Part shown: positions 24,501-36,742 of the stretch, piece by piece
Position numbering within the stretch: the stretch's first letter is position 1
Layout of the letters: each line of letters opens with the position of its first letter
NCBI GenBank assembly: GCA_003993805.1
Contig: RSEF01000021.1
Span: forward strand, 5,434,550-5,498,549
Direction: 5' to 3'
DNA length: 64,000 nt
Source: Himantopus leucocephalus
Taxonomy: Eukaryota > Chordata > Aves > Charadriiformes > Recurvirostridae
Made by a program: the position numbers and the translations under genes
Notes under the pieces: model-generated
The model's database searches: none
What the model was told of the DNA's origin: nothing
What the model saw: only the letters and a program-made list of their open reading frames with translations

Positions 24501-27500
24501 GACTGTCAAAATAATTGCTGTTTTCTTCTGCTTCTCTTGTGAGCTGGGGCACGTGTGTGTAGCACAGAGTAGTGAAACAGCTTGGGGAACAATGTCATCG
24601 TGGTTTGGTTCCCCAATCTTCAGTGTGATTGCACTAATGCTTGCATGGGTACAGCAGTGTGAGGGAGTGGGATGGGAAGGGCTGGAGGAAGAGAAAACAG
24701 TAACTAATAGACTGTGGTTTTCATTGCACTGGAACAAGGCCTGACCTGATGATCGTCCTCTGGTCTGGCCATCAACTACAGTGAAAGGGTAGACTGTCCT
24801 GCCTCGCCTGCTGCTCCCCACTTCCAGATCAGTTTTCAACAAAAGCTTCAGAGTAGCTGACTGACCTAGTCACTGTGTTTGAAATACTTTTGAATGGGAA
24901 GCTAAAGCAGACTAGTGGTGTAGTTTAACTTTGTCAGAGCAGGTACCTCTTTAGTCCTTTGTTGTTCCTGTTTGTTTTCCTGATGCTATTTGGACCACCC
25001 TTTGCTAACTTTGCAATTTAGTTTTTAAGGCATGGGTCGAAGGTAGACTTTCTAAATGCTTGTTCTTATCTTGACTTTCTGTGAGGATGGACTAAAGGGA
25101 GCCCTGGAAAATCTTGGGACTTCTTCCTGAGTAGCCATCCAACCTACAGGTCCTGAAGATAAGCTCATTTGAGACACTTCCATGCTGGCTGCATTAGTAC
25201 TTGGCTGTCTTGGAGTTGCAAAGCTCCTTGTACAGATAAAATGACAGCCCCATTCTCTCAAAGAGTTTTTATCTAAGGGCAGTACTATATGGTATCTGAA
25301 CAGAAGCCTCAGTATAATCCCTGGTTATAGAAGAATTTTTAAGAACTGAGCTGTTATTTAATTTTAAGAATGTGTGGCAGTAGAAAAACAGCATGGAGTT
25401 GGCTGCTAAAGGACAGGGAAGTTGTAAGACAAGTACTCTTAGGCAGTGTACTTGGTAGTTCAGTCCTGCAAACTAGTCTTTCAAGTGCAGCTTGTTTATA
25501 AAACCAGGGGTTTTTGTGTTTGCTTTGTGCTAAGCATAGACTTCAACCTTACAGGGATGTGAGGCTTCTCCTGGAAGCAGTGCTTGTTTACATGCAAAGT
25601 CTGAATAACCTAAGGAAAAATCAGTTGAAGGTGTTTGGACAGGTACAAAGGTGTAAGAGTAGTGAACCTCTGGACAAGGTGAAAAAAGCTTCATGTGACC
25701 TCTCTTCCTTCTATGTATGTGACTTATTTCCCATAGTACTTAGTCCGCAAGTAGATCATAGAGCCGTCTCTTGAGTGCATGTAAAGAAATCAGAACTGTG
25801 AAAAGACTGGGCCTTTTGCAGGTGACTTCTGCAGTTGGCGTATCTATGCTAGCCTAGTTTTTTCTCCTTGGAATAAACTCTCTTGAGACACTAGTGCCTT
25901 TTTCTTAAGGCAAAGACTGTACTGAAGCAACCTAGGAGCAGCCTTCCATAACTGTATCAAACAGTCTTTAGTACAAGCAAACTCTATCCCCAGAAAATGG
26001 ATTCTTAACACAAGCAATGAGGAAAAGCATCACTTGTCTGGTGCATCTAGCCAGGAGCTGAAAAACCGTGACTTTGCCAAATGTGACTAGTGAGATGAGA
26101 ACCTGGTGTGTGGGAAGTGTGTCTTTCTGGGTCTGGAAGACATTTGATGTGGTGCTGCTGTGTTCTCTAAATGGGTAGCTGCATGCTGAAGCATGCAGAG
26201 AACTTGCTGTGCTGGTGGAACATGTTGTAGTTGGAGCGCTGTAGCCTCCCATAAGCTGCTCAAACTAGTGCATCAGCTGTAAACAGCTTGCACTCCAGAA
26301 TGGCTGCGCTGATGACTGTGTGCAAAGCACTTTGAGTGGGAATAGGGCTAATTGCAACAACTTACTAGTTTTTCTCCAGGCTCTCCATCTGCAGTGGCTG
26401 CGTTGCTGTGTGCCCCTGCTGTCACACCTCCCTATACTTTCTCACAGGAAGAAGGGAACTGTACAGATCTTCCTGCTCCTGTAACACCATGTACAGGTGC
26501 TGTCTCTTCTCAGACCTAACACAACCACAGCTGTGTGCCAAACCACAGCTGTTTTGCTATTTCCTCCAAAAGAATCTATCTGGAGTGCAGATCTATGGCT
26601 CAAAGCTGAACTTGACACATCTGATCTTCATCAGCAGTATGTCCCCACTATAGCCTGTCCGCAACTTCTGCATTAAAAACAAGTGATGTCTGCAATTCAT
26701 TTGTACGTATTGCTACCTTGAGAGCCACAGGCGGATGGTTAGGCTGCTAGCTGAGCTGACTTTCTCCTGAGCATGTGCCAACCTGTTTTGTGGCACCAAG
26801 CATGATTCAGATGCTGAATTCTACCTGAATCCCAAGTTCATCAAGCTAGTCTTCTAGGTTTGTAACAGCTGCCTGTAAATACTTGCTAGAATACAGAGTT
26901 TAAAGTTGCTTCTGGAAAATAGCACTTCACCGGTTGGCTACAGACAAATATTCTAGACCAGCAGGAAGTTAGAGAGGAGCAAAGGGGAGAGGTGCGAGGA
27001 AGGTCAGTGCTGCAGCTGCAGATGTGAGACATGAGAAGGGACTCTGGCTAAATTTCTCAGCGCTTAGCGAAGACGCAGAGCTGTCAGTCCAGTGTGGGAT
27101 GGTAAACTCTGGGCTCCATCCTGCCTTATGGGGGAAGAGCTTTAGTTGGTGACTTTCTGACCTGTTCAGTTAGGTCCTACTCACTGTGCATATTTTACCA
27201 TTGCTTCTCTCAGGCCCCATGGTCAACTTAGCAACCCTGCTTATGCCATATAATGCTGCTTACTCTGCAGGACAGGCACTTGTATGCCTGTGTGGCAGTG
27301 TTAGAGATATGTGTTCGGAGTAAGCTTCTGTTTTACAACTAGCATGCTGAGAAACCAGAGCAAATTGCTTAACTCCTCTTAACATCTGTGTGTTACACTA
27401 TCAATAAATGAACTATTTCTAGCCAGAGTTTCATTGTCCTGACCTGAACACAATTTTTGCACTGTAAAGGCCACAGACTATAAGTAAGGGTGGAAAGGAA

Positions 27501-30498
27501 ATGGACACATCAGGCAAGGGGATGAGGAGAAACTGTTCCGTCAGTAATGCAGAGGTCTCAAGCCAGCAGTAGTAATTGTTTAACCTACGTAACTTTCTAA
27601 TGCTGCTATCCTCAGAATACCGAGGACAAAGCGTCCTCAAGGTAGTTTTGGAAAAGGTACAAAATAATTGCTTTAGAGTACTAGTCCAAAAAGACTGACC
27701 ATAGGAAGATGGACTAACAGTGCCTCACGCCAAGAAGATAATGACTTGCAGTGACTAAGTCTTCTAAAGAGCTGATTCCAGCTTCTTTATGGATGCAGAT
27801 TACCAGCACTCAGGCTGGCTTCCTCTGCTTCTCAAGGGAGGCAAGGAAGCGGAGGTCCTGATGAGATACTTTACTACCCTTTGTCCTTTAAGGAAGGAAA
27901 GTCTCCAGCCCAACACCTGTTATGAAACAAGCCTTTCTGCAATACACTACAAAATGTGCTCAGGCATGTGAGGTGGATGAGAGGTCATGGACTGTGCTGG
28001 TGGACGGAGCCATTATGTCAGTATGGCATGCCGATCTCAGTGCTGGGCCTGTGAGTACATGTTAGTCATAAGTGGGAGAGGCTGTGGAAGAATACACGTT
28101 CCACTGTGGTTCTGAAGGCTTATTAGGGAAGAGTCTGTCACTAAGTACAGGGTTTGAGTGAAAAGAACTTAACTCCAAATATTTAGCCATTTTAAGATTT
28201 GATGCCCACCAAAGATGGCATTGCCAGAGCAGATGAATAGCCGGCATTTGCCTCTGAGAAGTGATTTTAAAGAGCCTTGAGGAAACATTGTGCCTGGCCT
28301 TTAACATGCAGTTGGCATTCATAAGGTACCTGGGAGCTGCCTTACGCAGAGCTGTAAAGAGTCTAATGACCTCTCTGAAACATCCACTAAACTTCCTTTG
28401 TGAGGAAAACCAGCCTCAGTTTGCTTTTTTCATTTAAAGAAATATCTTTAGCCTTTAATAGGAGAGAAAATCTCTGGCAGGAACTCATGGAACTCCTTTT
28501 GTCTGAGTTGCTTCCATCACTACAAATACTTTGCAAATAGTAACCTCTTTTCTGTTGCTTAGTAGTATTTTCTGCTAGATTGTGCAGCACTGCAGTTAAC
28601 AGGAACTGGCTGGGTAGGTGGACAGTGGAAACTTGCTTAAGTTGGTGTCTAGTAAGTGGCTTAGCTGAGGATGGGTGGTGGTGGTGGTTGTTACTTCAGG
28701 CTTTAGTTTACTCAGATGTGCTGCTCTGAGTAACTTCAGTGCTTTGCTTTGAAGAACCAGATGCTCCATACGTGGTGTAAGAGGTCACGCTGCCTTCATC
28801 GCACTGCCTTTCAGCACTGCAAAAAGAGCTAGAGCAGAAACTGTCTGAAGCATCCCAAGGAGAGGAACGTTGGAGTGCTGTGTTCATACAGACAAACTGA
28901 TTCTTAGTGGTTACGAGTCCTAGCAGTGTTGTATGATGACATGCTCTTGGCTTTCTTGGACAGAAGCCTCTTCTGGTGTGTCTCAGGGTGGGCATGCTTA
29001 TGCCAGCTGCCTCAGGTACAGAAGAGCTCTTGGTGTCTGCTTAGTAGACGAATGAGGCTGTTTGCATAGCAAGGCGGCTTATTACCTTTGTCATCTAGGT
29101 AAATCAAGCATTGCTAAATACTAAGTGCCTTTTGGTCTCCCCATCCCTGGCATATCTCGAGCACAGTTACTTGTCAGGGGCCTCTTACTCTGCTGCAGGA
29201 TTTTCCTTTTTGATGTTTGCTGGGACACGTGCCATCTTTCTTAATTCTTTCTTGCCCAACCTCTTGTGATCTCAGAGTGACTGCAGTTTCACTTTCTGTG
29301 GAGGCCAACACAGCCCTGCCAACAGCTAAACCTGCTGAGCCAAACTGCTGCTGCTCTGCAGTAGGTGGGGCTGAGGAAGTTGCCCCTGTGGCAACCTTCT
29401 CTGTGTAGAGCAAGATAGCAGCGGGGCTGGCAGTGCTGCCAAAACCAGTGCTGTGCAATGAGGGCTGCCTGCCCAGCCCTGATCTAAGCAAAATTGCAAC
29501 ACTCCGAAACTAGCTCTAACCATGTTGTTAGTGCAGTTGTTCCTGTCATCTGTTCCGTAGCTGCTTGTTCTCTGCTAACGCAGCGTTGGAAAACTTCAAC
29601 AGCATAGGTGAGCTTACTTTTTTCCCAAGGTTTAATCAATATTTAGTGGGGTGAGAAGGGTGCTGAAGCCAGAATGCTGGTGGAGTGATTGCCTTGGTAC
29701 TGGATGGGGTGTCACAGGCTTCCTGTGACCACTTTCTGTAGTGCAAGTAAGGTGGTATATTTTTGATGCTAAGAATGAATGCCAGGGAAAACTGAGTGTC
29801 CTGGTTCTTTGGGGCTAAAGTTTGAATGCTCTTTGAGGCACGTGAGTTCTTCTCTCTCCACCGCAGTTAGGATGTTCTGTAGCATTTGTAGCATTGACCC
29901 ATCTTGGCTTTTAGCTTGGTTTTACAGAAGGTCTATGTGGTCAAGGGATGTGTTCTTCTCAGCAGCACCACAGGAGGAACGGGAAACCATCTGGTGTTGA
30001 AGCAGCTTCTCGAGATCACATTAAAGAAGGGCTAACACTGAAGGGTTTTTGTGGGAGTTTGACATACTAGTTGTGCACGTATCTCAAGGATGTGAAAGGT
30101 GACTCCAGGTAAGCTGCTGCCAGGAGGTTAGTCAGCAAACTAGGAGTAGTGCAGCGCCTTAGTCTATTGGCTCGTGGGATGAACATTCAGCCTGAGAAAA
30201 TGGACCAAGTTTATGTAATGTTTTTTCTCGTAAAATCATGGAAACCTGAGCAGAATGACAGTGGGTTTTCTAGTCTCATCTATTAGTACTGTCTGGGATC
30301 CTTTAGTTCAGCTTCCAAAGCTGTAAGCAAGTAAATCACCATGTGCAGAATATATATTTTCTTTCCTTCTCCTGACCTGTTTTCCAGGCTGCAAATCTTT
30401 AGGGTTGAGCTCTGATTCAGTGTCTGTAGAGCACCCGGAGTATGCTAGGTGTTTAAAGTTCTGGCCCCTTATCTGTAGAAGTACACTCAATAAATATT

Positions 30499-30524
30499 GG
30501 GGGGGGGGGNGGGGGGGGGGGGGG
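30499..30524. repeat. poly-G tract with one N
   Basis: A run of 25 G is interrupted only by an N at 30510, directly after CAATAAATATT. Such long G runs are rare in vertebrate DNA, can form quadruplexes and are hard to sequence, so the length is uncertain. Confidence 0.9.
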
Positions 30525-33500
30525 AAACAGAGCCACAGTGAACTTACTTGAAGAAATAGACTTAAAGTAAAACTGGATCAGGAATCAAGGAATTCCAGAG
30601 GCTTCATGTATTCTTGTAATTGATGTTCCAGGCAGGTGTCCTGTAGATGTTGAGCTACAGAGCAAGGGAGTACCTATGAGGAGCCATGGGCTTTCTGAAC
30701 TGAAGCTGTCAAACTTTTTGTAACTGTCTGAAGTGTTTGTGGTAAAGTTTGTAACGAGGAGAATGGTTTGCCAGTATTCAGCCTCAGGAAAACAGATGTT
30801 TTCAGTGGCTGAGTGAGTGCCTCAAAGGTGTTTGAACAACTGCAGGCATCTTCCAGTAAGTTTTTACTTTTTTTGCTCCCCCTTGTTTTGAAGAGGATGC
30901 TTCTAGAACTCTTTATGCTCGGGATTTTTCAATTGTGAACCATTGATGCTATACTAAGCCCCTGGCAGCACTTTGACAGCTCAGGAGTTGGGTTGGTTAA
31001 TGGAACCAGCAGTGACAGCAGCTCCTTAATGGGTAGTGCTAAGACTTTACCTTGTGCGCAGATGTTGGACTGGGTCTTTGAGGGCTCTTGCTGCTGTGCA
31101 AGTTGCTTGCAAATGGAGCTGAAAATCTGCACAGCAGCCTGTTAAAGTTCCTATGTCTCTGAGCTGTAGCTACCTGAAATAACCTCTCACTGCGATAAAA
31201 CTTGAATGGGAACAGCCTTTTGGCTTCAGATCAAACAATGAGGGCATCTTGGGTGAGTATTTTGGCTGAAGTTCACTGTATTGATAGCTTGGATTGTATT
31301 TCTAGTGTGCGTTCAGATGAGGTGAATGGGTTTGAATGGCAGCGTAGGTAGGAATGAGGTGAATTGTCTGAGAGCAATAAGGAGCCTTGTTTTGAATGTG
31401 GATGATTTTTTTAATCTAGCTGTGTGAATGAAGGGGCACTGTCAACCTCATGTTTGCAGGATGTTCATCTAGGTTTTGGGGGACACTAGGAAAGTAACTA
31501 AAATCAAGATTTAGTAGTTTGATTCGTACTGGGGGACAAAATATTCTGCTGTGGATAGTTGAGACTGCTACTTGCACAACATCTGCCTAGCTGGGTTCTT
31601 GGCTGCATTTTATGAGGTTCACTGCCAGCTGAAGGGGTAAATGTGGCCATTTGCACAGAGTATGTGTCTGCTCTGTGGTACACAGCGTTTTGGTGAACTA
31701 AATCAAGATGACTGCCTCAGCTGGAGAGGTCTCTGGTAGGCAGTTATTTTTCCTTGTTTGTGTCAATGCCTAAACAGAAGAAGTTGGACACCAACTCTGC
31801 GCTGCCATATTGTTCTTTTCTTTTCAGAGCTATATTCTCCCCATTCGGCAGCAAGGACTTCAAGTCCTTCCGTTGAAATGCCTTTGTCTCCTGCCTTGAT
31901 CTATTTGTAGCAAGCAGTTGTTCTGAAACCTGGCATATCTTTCTAATATGGCAAATTGCCTACTTGCTCTGAACAGCTAAACTGAGGGGAGATCTAATTC
32001 TCACTGAGAATATAAGTGAACATTTTCCTCTGAGAGACTCTTATAATTTCATTCCAAAGCTTTTAAGCCTAGAAGGTTAACAATAAAACTGAGAATATCA
32101 TGGGAGCAAAACAGAGCATCATGGGGATGAGCTTATGTTTATAAAGCAGAGCAGAATTGCAGCAAGCCCAAGCTGCCGATATGATAAGATAAAAGCACTT
32201 TCAGTGCTTGCATTTGTACTTAAACCTGTAACACTTCAAAGGTTTTGAAGCAGCTAGTTCCCTTGCATATCTTCTCATTTATGGCTGGCTGTGTCTCCTA
32301 TCAAGCTGCGTGGGGCATTAATCCATTAATTTAAGAGGGTAAGCTTTTTTGTATCTGTCCTGCTGAGGGAAAGTGCCTGTATCGTCTTGTGCATGAAGAG
32401 ACTTTCCTTTTAAAAAATTAGGGCATAATTGTGCATCACGACTGTAGGCTAAGGTGCCACGCTGCAGTTCTAGACCAGGCTAGTGCCAGGAACAGTAGAG
32501 CCAGCTCTGAGCAGGAATCATTGCCTTGGTCTAATAAGGAGCCATGTTGCACTTAAATCTTGGCCCGTGGTGCTCAGTATCTGACCTGCTGTCAATCTAA
32601 TCAACCCCTCTGTTCCAATCTTTTTTCTGTCTTCCCCTTTCCCTTTATTCTGGATGTTGTCCTTCATCTAGTGCTAATAGTCTGCCTGGGAAAAGAGTCA
32701 TAACTAATGCAAGCGATGAGTGGTGCTTGTGTTCAGGAAAGGCTGCTTTCTCTTTGGAGCAGGCAGTGTGACAGTGTCCCTATCCCATGTGCTTCAGAAG
32801 TCCCTGTTTTTCATCGTGGTGATTCCCTTAATGGTGCAGCAGCCTTGAGAGAAATATGATGAAGCTTTTGTGTTGGCAAAAGGCAAAAATTCATAATGAA
32901 TGAGGCATTGTTTTGCTAATGAACAGCACAGAATTGTATTCTAGTCTCTTGAGCATTTTGTGCTTCAAAGCAGTCTGCACCATTACTCCTGCAGCCTGGC
33001 AGTCTGCTTTGTTTTGGTTCTTGCATCCTATGCTGTGTTCTCCTGTGAACTGTACAGCTCTCAGGAAATCTCTGCCTCTCCTTCTGCCAATGTTTTGTTC
33101 CTTTATCCTAATCAAAGTTCCAGCAGCTGAATTTGCCTGTAGACTTCCAAGTGTGCTTTAGCCAGTGCCTTGTTGACAGCCTTTGTCCATATGCTGTAGG
33201 CCTTGGGAATGACAGGTTGTTCATCTGGTACTTTCTGTAGAAGGCCACATGATTCAGTTCTTTCTCAGCAGCCTGATGGTCTTTATCCCAGCCTGAGCAA
33301 ATGACTTGCACGGAAACTTTTTAAAAATTATTGCTTCTGGTCAGCATTAATGTGCCTTTCCCAGGGAAGACACCTATTAAGAGTGACTTCACAAATCTCT
33401 TCATAACAGAGTTGGTGTCAGCTCTGAGGTATAAAACTGAGAACTTGAGTACACACGGGCACGAAGGCTTAAAGATGGGACAGTGGGATGATTGGGAGGA

Positions 33501-36500
33501 ACTGTTCTCAAACCCTTGAATAACTGCATGTGGTACATGTGCTGAGTTGAAAAAGTAGATCAAGCAACTTACTAGGTGGGTTTGTAGGATTTGTTGCGAT
33601 GTTGTGATGAAGTCTCTGGAAGAGAGTTATAACAGTGTACTTGAACTTGTACACCAGCAGCTCAGCTCTTGTCTGTAATCAGCTTGTTCTTGGGATCTCT
33701 TGGTTTGAGATGCTGCTGTTCCTTAGCCTTACAGAGCAATGGAGCCTGTGCCCTTAGAGGCTGGGAGTGCCAGTGTGTCATGGAAACACTTGGGCCCAAG
33801 CACCTGAGCTGTGCGGCAGAACAACTGAATAATGTGTTGGGAGAGGGTGATGCACTGGCATCCAGTGACTGTGACATCCCTCAGTTGGTTTTGCTGTTAC
33901 TTACTTATTTTCAGCTGTTGACCAGCTGGCTTATAGAATTTCGGATTTGTTTTGATGTTGTGGATGGTACTTAACTTGCAGGATGTCTCTGTTTTCTTAC
34001 CAGCTGATAACGTGATTGGACCTTATTTAAATGGCAGTTGTTTAATGAACCATCCCCTGTCTGTCAGTGCTGTACATCTGAGGTCCCTGAATAGTTTGAA
34101 ATAGCTATACTGCTGCCTAGTAATGTGCACTGGCATGAGTCTTCTAAAGAACCTCAGGCATTCTCCTCTCCATACTTGAAAAAAAGGAGGGAGGGAAAGG
34201 AAAAGTAGTCTTGTCTCTTCTTACTTAAGAACTACAAGATTTGAGCTCACTGTTCCAAAGACATACCCTGCACTAATAGTAAAAACCTGTAGGGAAGCTG
34301 GTGAACTGTTCCCTAACCCAGAGCATACATGAGCCTTCCCTGTCACCTTCTAGCTGAAGTCTTCCTGCTTATGTCCAGTAACCTTATTTTTAAACCAGAT
34401 CTGATTCATGCTCTGTTTCCTATGCCAGATGAGGTCCTCTGTTGTGAGTGAGTAAGTGTTGTGACTGTAGCTGGCAGGAGCCCTGCGTGATTGCCTCACT
34501 TCAGGAAATGTTAAAATAACACTTTTTTCTTAGAAAGCTAGTTCGCTCCCCTCCCACTTCTAATTCTCCTAATAGCTGCCCCCAGTTTGGCAGCTGTCGT
34601 ACAGAGGGTTGTTTGTGTTGCTGAGTGAGAGCAGAGACACTTTGTGTACCTCTCCTCCAGCACTGCATCCACCAAAGTGAGCTAGTATCTCTAGCCAAGC
34701 TGGCTTAAACTTTTTAGAGGTTCCTCTGAAATTTGGAAGGAAAACTGCTAAACTGTGAGAAGAATCTTGTTCCTCCCCCTGGACTCTGCGTCTGAAGCTG
34801 GTGGTTTTTTCCTCTTGGAGAAGAGAAGCTGCCCCAGCTGAAGCTGCTCATTGAAGACAAACCATACTGTAGTCAAGAGAGCAGATAAACCTGCTGTAAT
34901 TCAGTGGGGCCAGTAGTACCGATAGCTGCTGGAATGGGTGTCCCCCGAGGCTGGACCCAGCAGGCTTTGTCTGCTGTTTTGGACTTGCAGTCAGGTTTCC
35001 AAGGTACTTAGCAAAGCCTTAGTGGGGTTGAGGAGAACTATTTCCTCAAACCTGTATCAATGGCTGCTAGCTGCTGTACCAGCTGATCTGTAGAAGGTTT
35101 GTCACTCTCCAGGTGGAGAAGCTTTCATTTTTATTGCCTGGCTACCTTGTTTGATCACTGATATGGGGAGATGGTTTGTGTTCAATGCTGTATTTCTCTT
35201 TTGGAACTGTTGGTGCTGAGTGGAAAGAAATTATTTATGGATGGATAACAAGAGGCAATACGGATGTGTGTGTGTGATGCTCACATCCTAGAGGTTCCCA
35301 AGGAACGTTCATTTACAACTGTCAGCCAAAAAAGGAAGGCTGGAATTTATTTGTCTTCATCTAATGTCTGTCAGATCTGGGAGCACTGCAAAGGAAGCAC
35401 TGGAGTGCTAGCTAGGAGAACACAAAGTGCTAATGTAGTGTTATGTGAATAAGCTGCAGGTACTAGGCCTGTTTGTAGTGCTCGTTCTACTTGCCAGTCT
35501 GTGATCCTCTTTCTTGAACTAGAACACAAATACATCTCTGCTGAAATGCAGCCTGCTTTCCTTTCCCTATAGTGGAACCTATACTTAGGAATGTTTCGCA
35601 TTCCAAAAGCTAGTTCTGATCTCTCTAGAGCAGCAGAGGGAGAAGTTAATTCACTCTTTTATGCCACTCTTTTTCTTGCTAGGGACAGCTCAGACTAGAG
35701 CTTTGTAGAGGTGTTATCCATAGAAACCAATCCCTCACTATTAGTCAGCTGTAGCATGTTACTACGGGGTCCAAAGACAATGCAATTGTAAACATAGGTC
35801 AGTCTTTGAGAAATTGACTGGAGCTGTTCAGACTCTTTCTGCGTATTAAATGCCTTTTGTGTTTTCACTCCATTGAGGACAGCTATAGAGATGGCTGTGG
35901 CAGGAGAAGAAATTCTCCATGGTGGTTGGAGGGAGCTGGAGCAGTGAACACCAGTGGGCAGCCAGGGTCTTCATCACTGGGATGTCTTGCTCAGCCTGAC
36001 CTTGTGCTATGAACTAGGGCTGGGAGGCAAAATTGTGCTTATACAAGACACTGTTTTCAGTCCTCCTGCCAACTAAAGACAATCAGGAAAAAACTAAGTC
36101 TTCAGCATTACTGTGTAGTGGATTCCGAGCCTTCTGCATTGAATAAACTCTATCAAATTTTCCAGCCTGGACAACATATAGGTGATCGTGATGTAAAAAC
36201 AAGGTTTGCTGGAGGCAGCCTAGATACAGATGTACTCTGTTAAGGTTTAGTGATGCAGTAATAAGGAGCAGTGCATTCACTGTAAAGAGATGATGAGCTC
36301 TGGTGGCTGAATCTATACCTTCCTTAGACAAAGAAGCAGAAATTCAAGTGCCTTTCTGAAGGGGGTATTAGAAACTTAGCACCTATCAATTTGATCTATA
36401 TGCTATCTCTGCTACGCAGGGTATACTGCATAAGTGGCATGCATTACCCTTCCTTGCTGGTGGGAAGGAAGGACAAGATGTCAGGATAAACAGATTAAAA

Positions 36501-36579
36501 CTGTGCTCTGTAAATGTTGCATACAAGGCTGTACGTGCTAATGTTTAACTTGTCTCTTGTTTTTCTTTCCATCCATTAG

Positions 36580-36714
36580 GCAATGCTGACTGGTGCACAT
36601 CTTGACAAGGTCTCCTAGCAACTTTCTCCGTAGGGCTGAATGACAGCAGGAGCGGCTGGGTAAATCGATGAGCTTGCCTTGGGAGCCTATAAATAGGCAA
36701 AATCAGAACACACA
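36580..36714 (+). other. SPSB1: 5' UTR part of SPSB1 exon 2, with three upstream ORFs
   Basis: The exon begins after the acceptor ATTAG at 36579 and runs 135 bases to the SPSB1 ATG. It holds three ATGs, all out of the main frame or closed before it. One at 36583 has 11 codons then TAG (36616-36618). One at 36640 has 7 codons then TAA (36661-36663). One at 36668 has 24 codons and stops at TAA 36740-36742, overlapping the SPSB1 start. It also carries TATAAATA (36688-36695) inside an inverted repeat GCCTAT-AA-ATAGGC (36685-36698). The leader is expected to lower or gate translation initiation; this is inference from known uORF behaviour. Confidence 0.75.
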
Positions 36715-36742
36715 ATGGGTCAGAAGGTCACAGGTGGGATAA
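36668..36742 (+). other. upstream ORF overlapping the SPSB1 start codon
   Basis: This frame has 24 codons and a stop. It starts at the ATG in ATCGATGA and ends 25 bases after the A of the SPSB1 start triplet has been passed, in a different frame. A ribosome that translates it cannot simply reinitiate at the SPSB1 ATG. Its own start context is weak to moderate (A at -3 is not present, G at +4 is not present), so leaky scanning to the SPSB1 ATG is likely. Confidence 0.6.

Larger units (their letters stand above)
4947..36579 (+). other. SPSB1: intron 1 of SPSB1 (about 31.6 kb)
   Basis: The intron is bounded by the putative donor after 4946 and the acceptor CCATCCATTAG ending at 36579, which is preceded by a strong pyrimidine tract (TTGTTTTTCTTTCC). 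No convincing exon or RNA gene was recognised inside it. It carries CR1 fragments at about 7148-7332, 20200-20420 and 21322-21538, a 100-N gap, and homopolymer tracts at 6452-6472 and 30499-30524. By eye the + strand looks enriched in G and T, as often seen on the sense strand of long-transcribed vertebrate introns. The many short open frames in it lack domains. Confidence 0.6.

Noticed and set aside
35264..35277. Short (TG) dinucleotide run.
   Set aside because: Only about six units, which is ordinary background.
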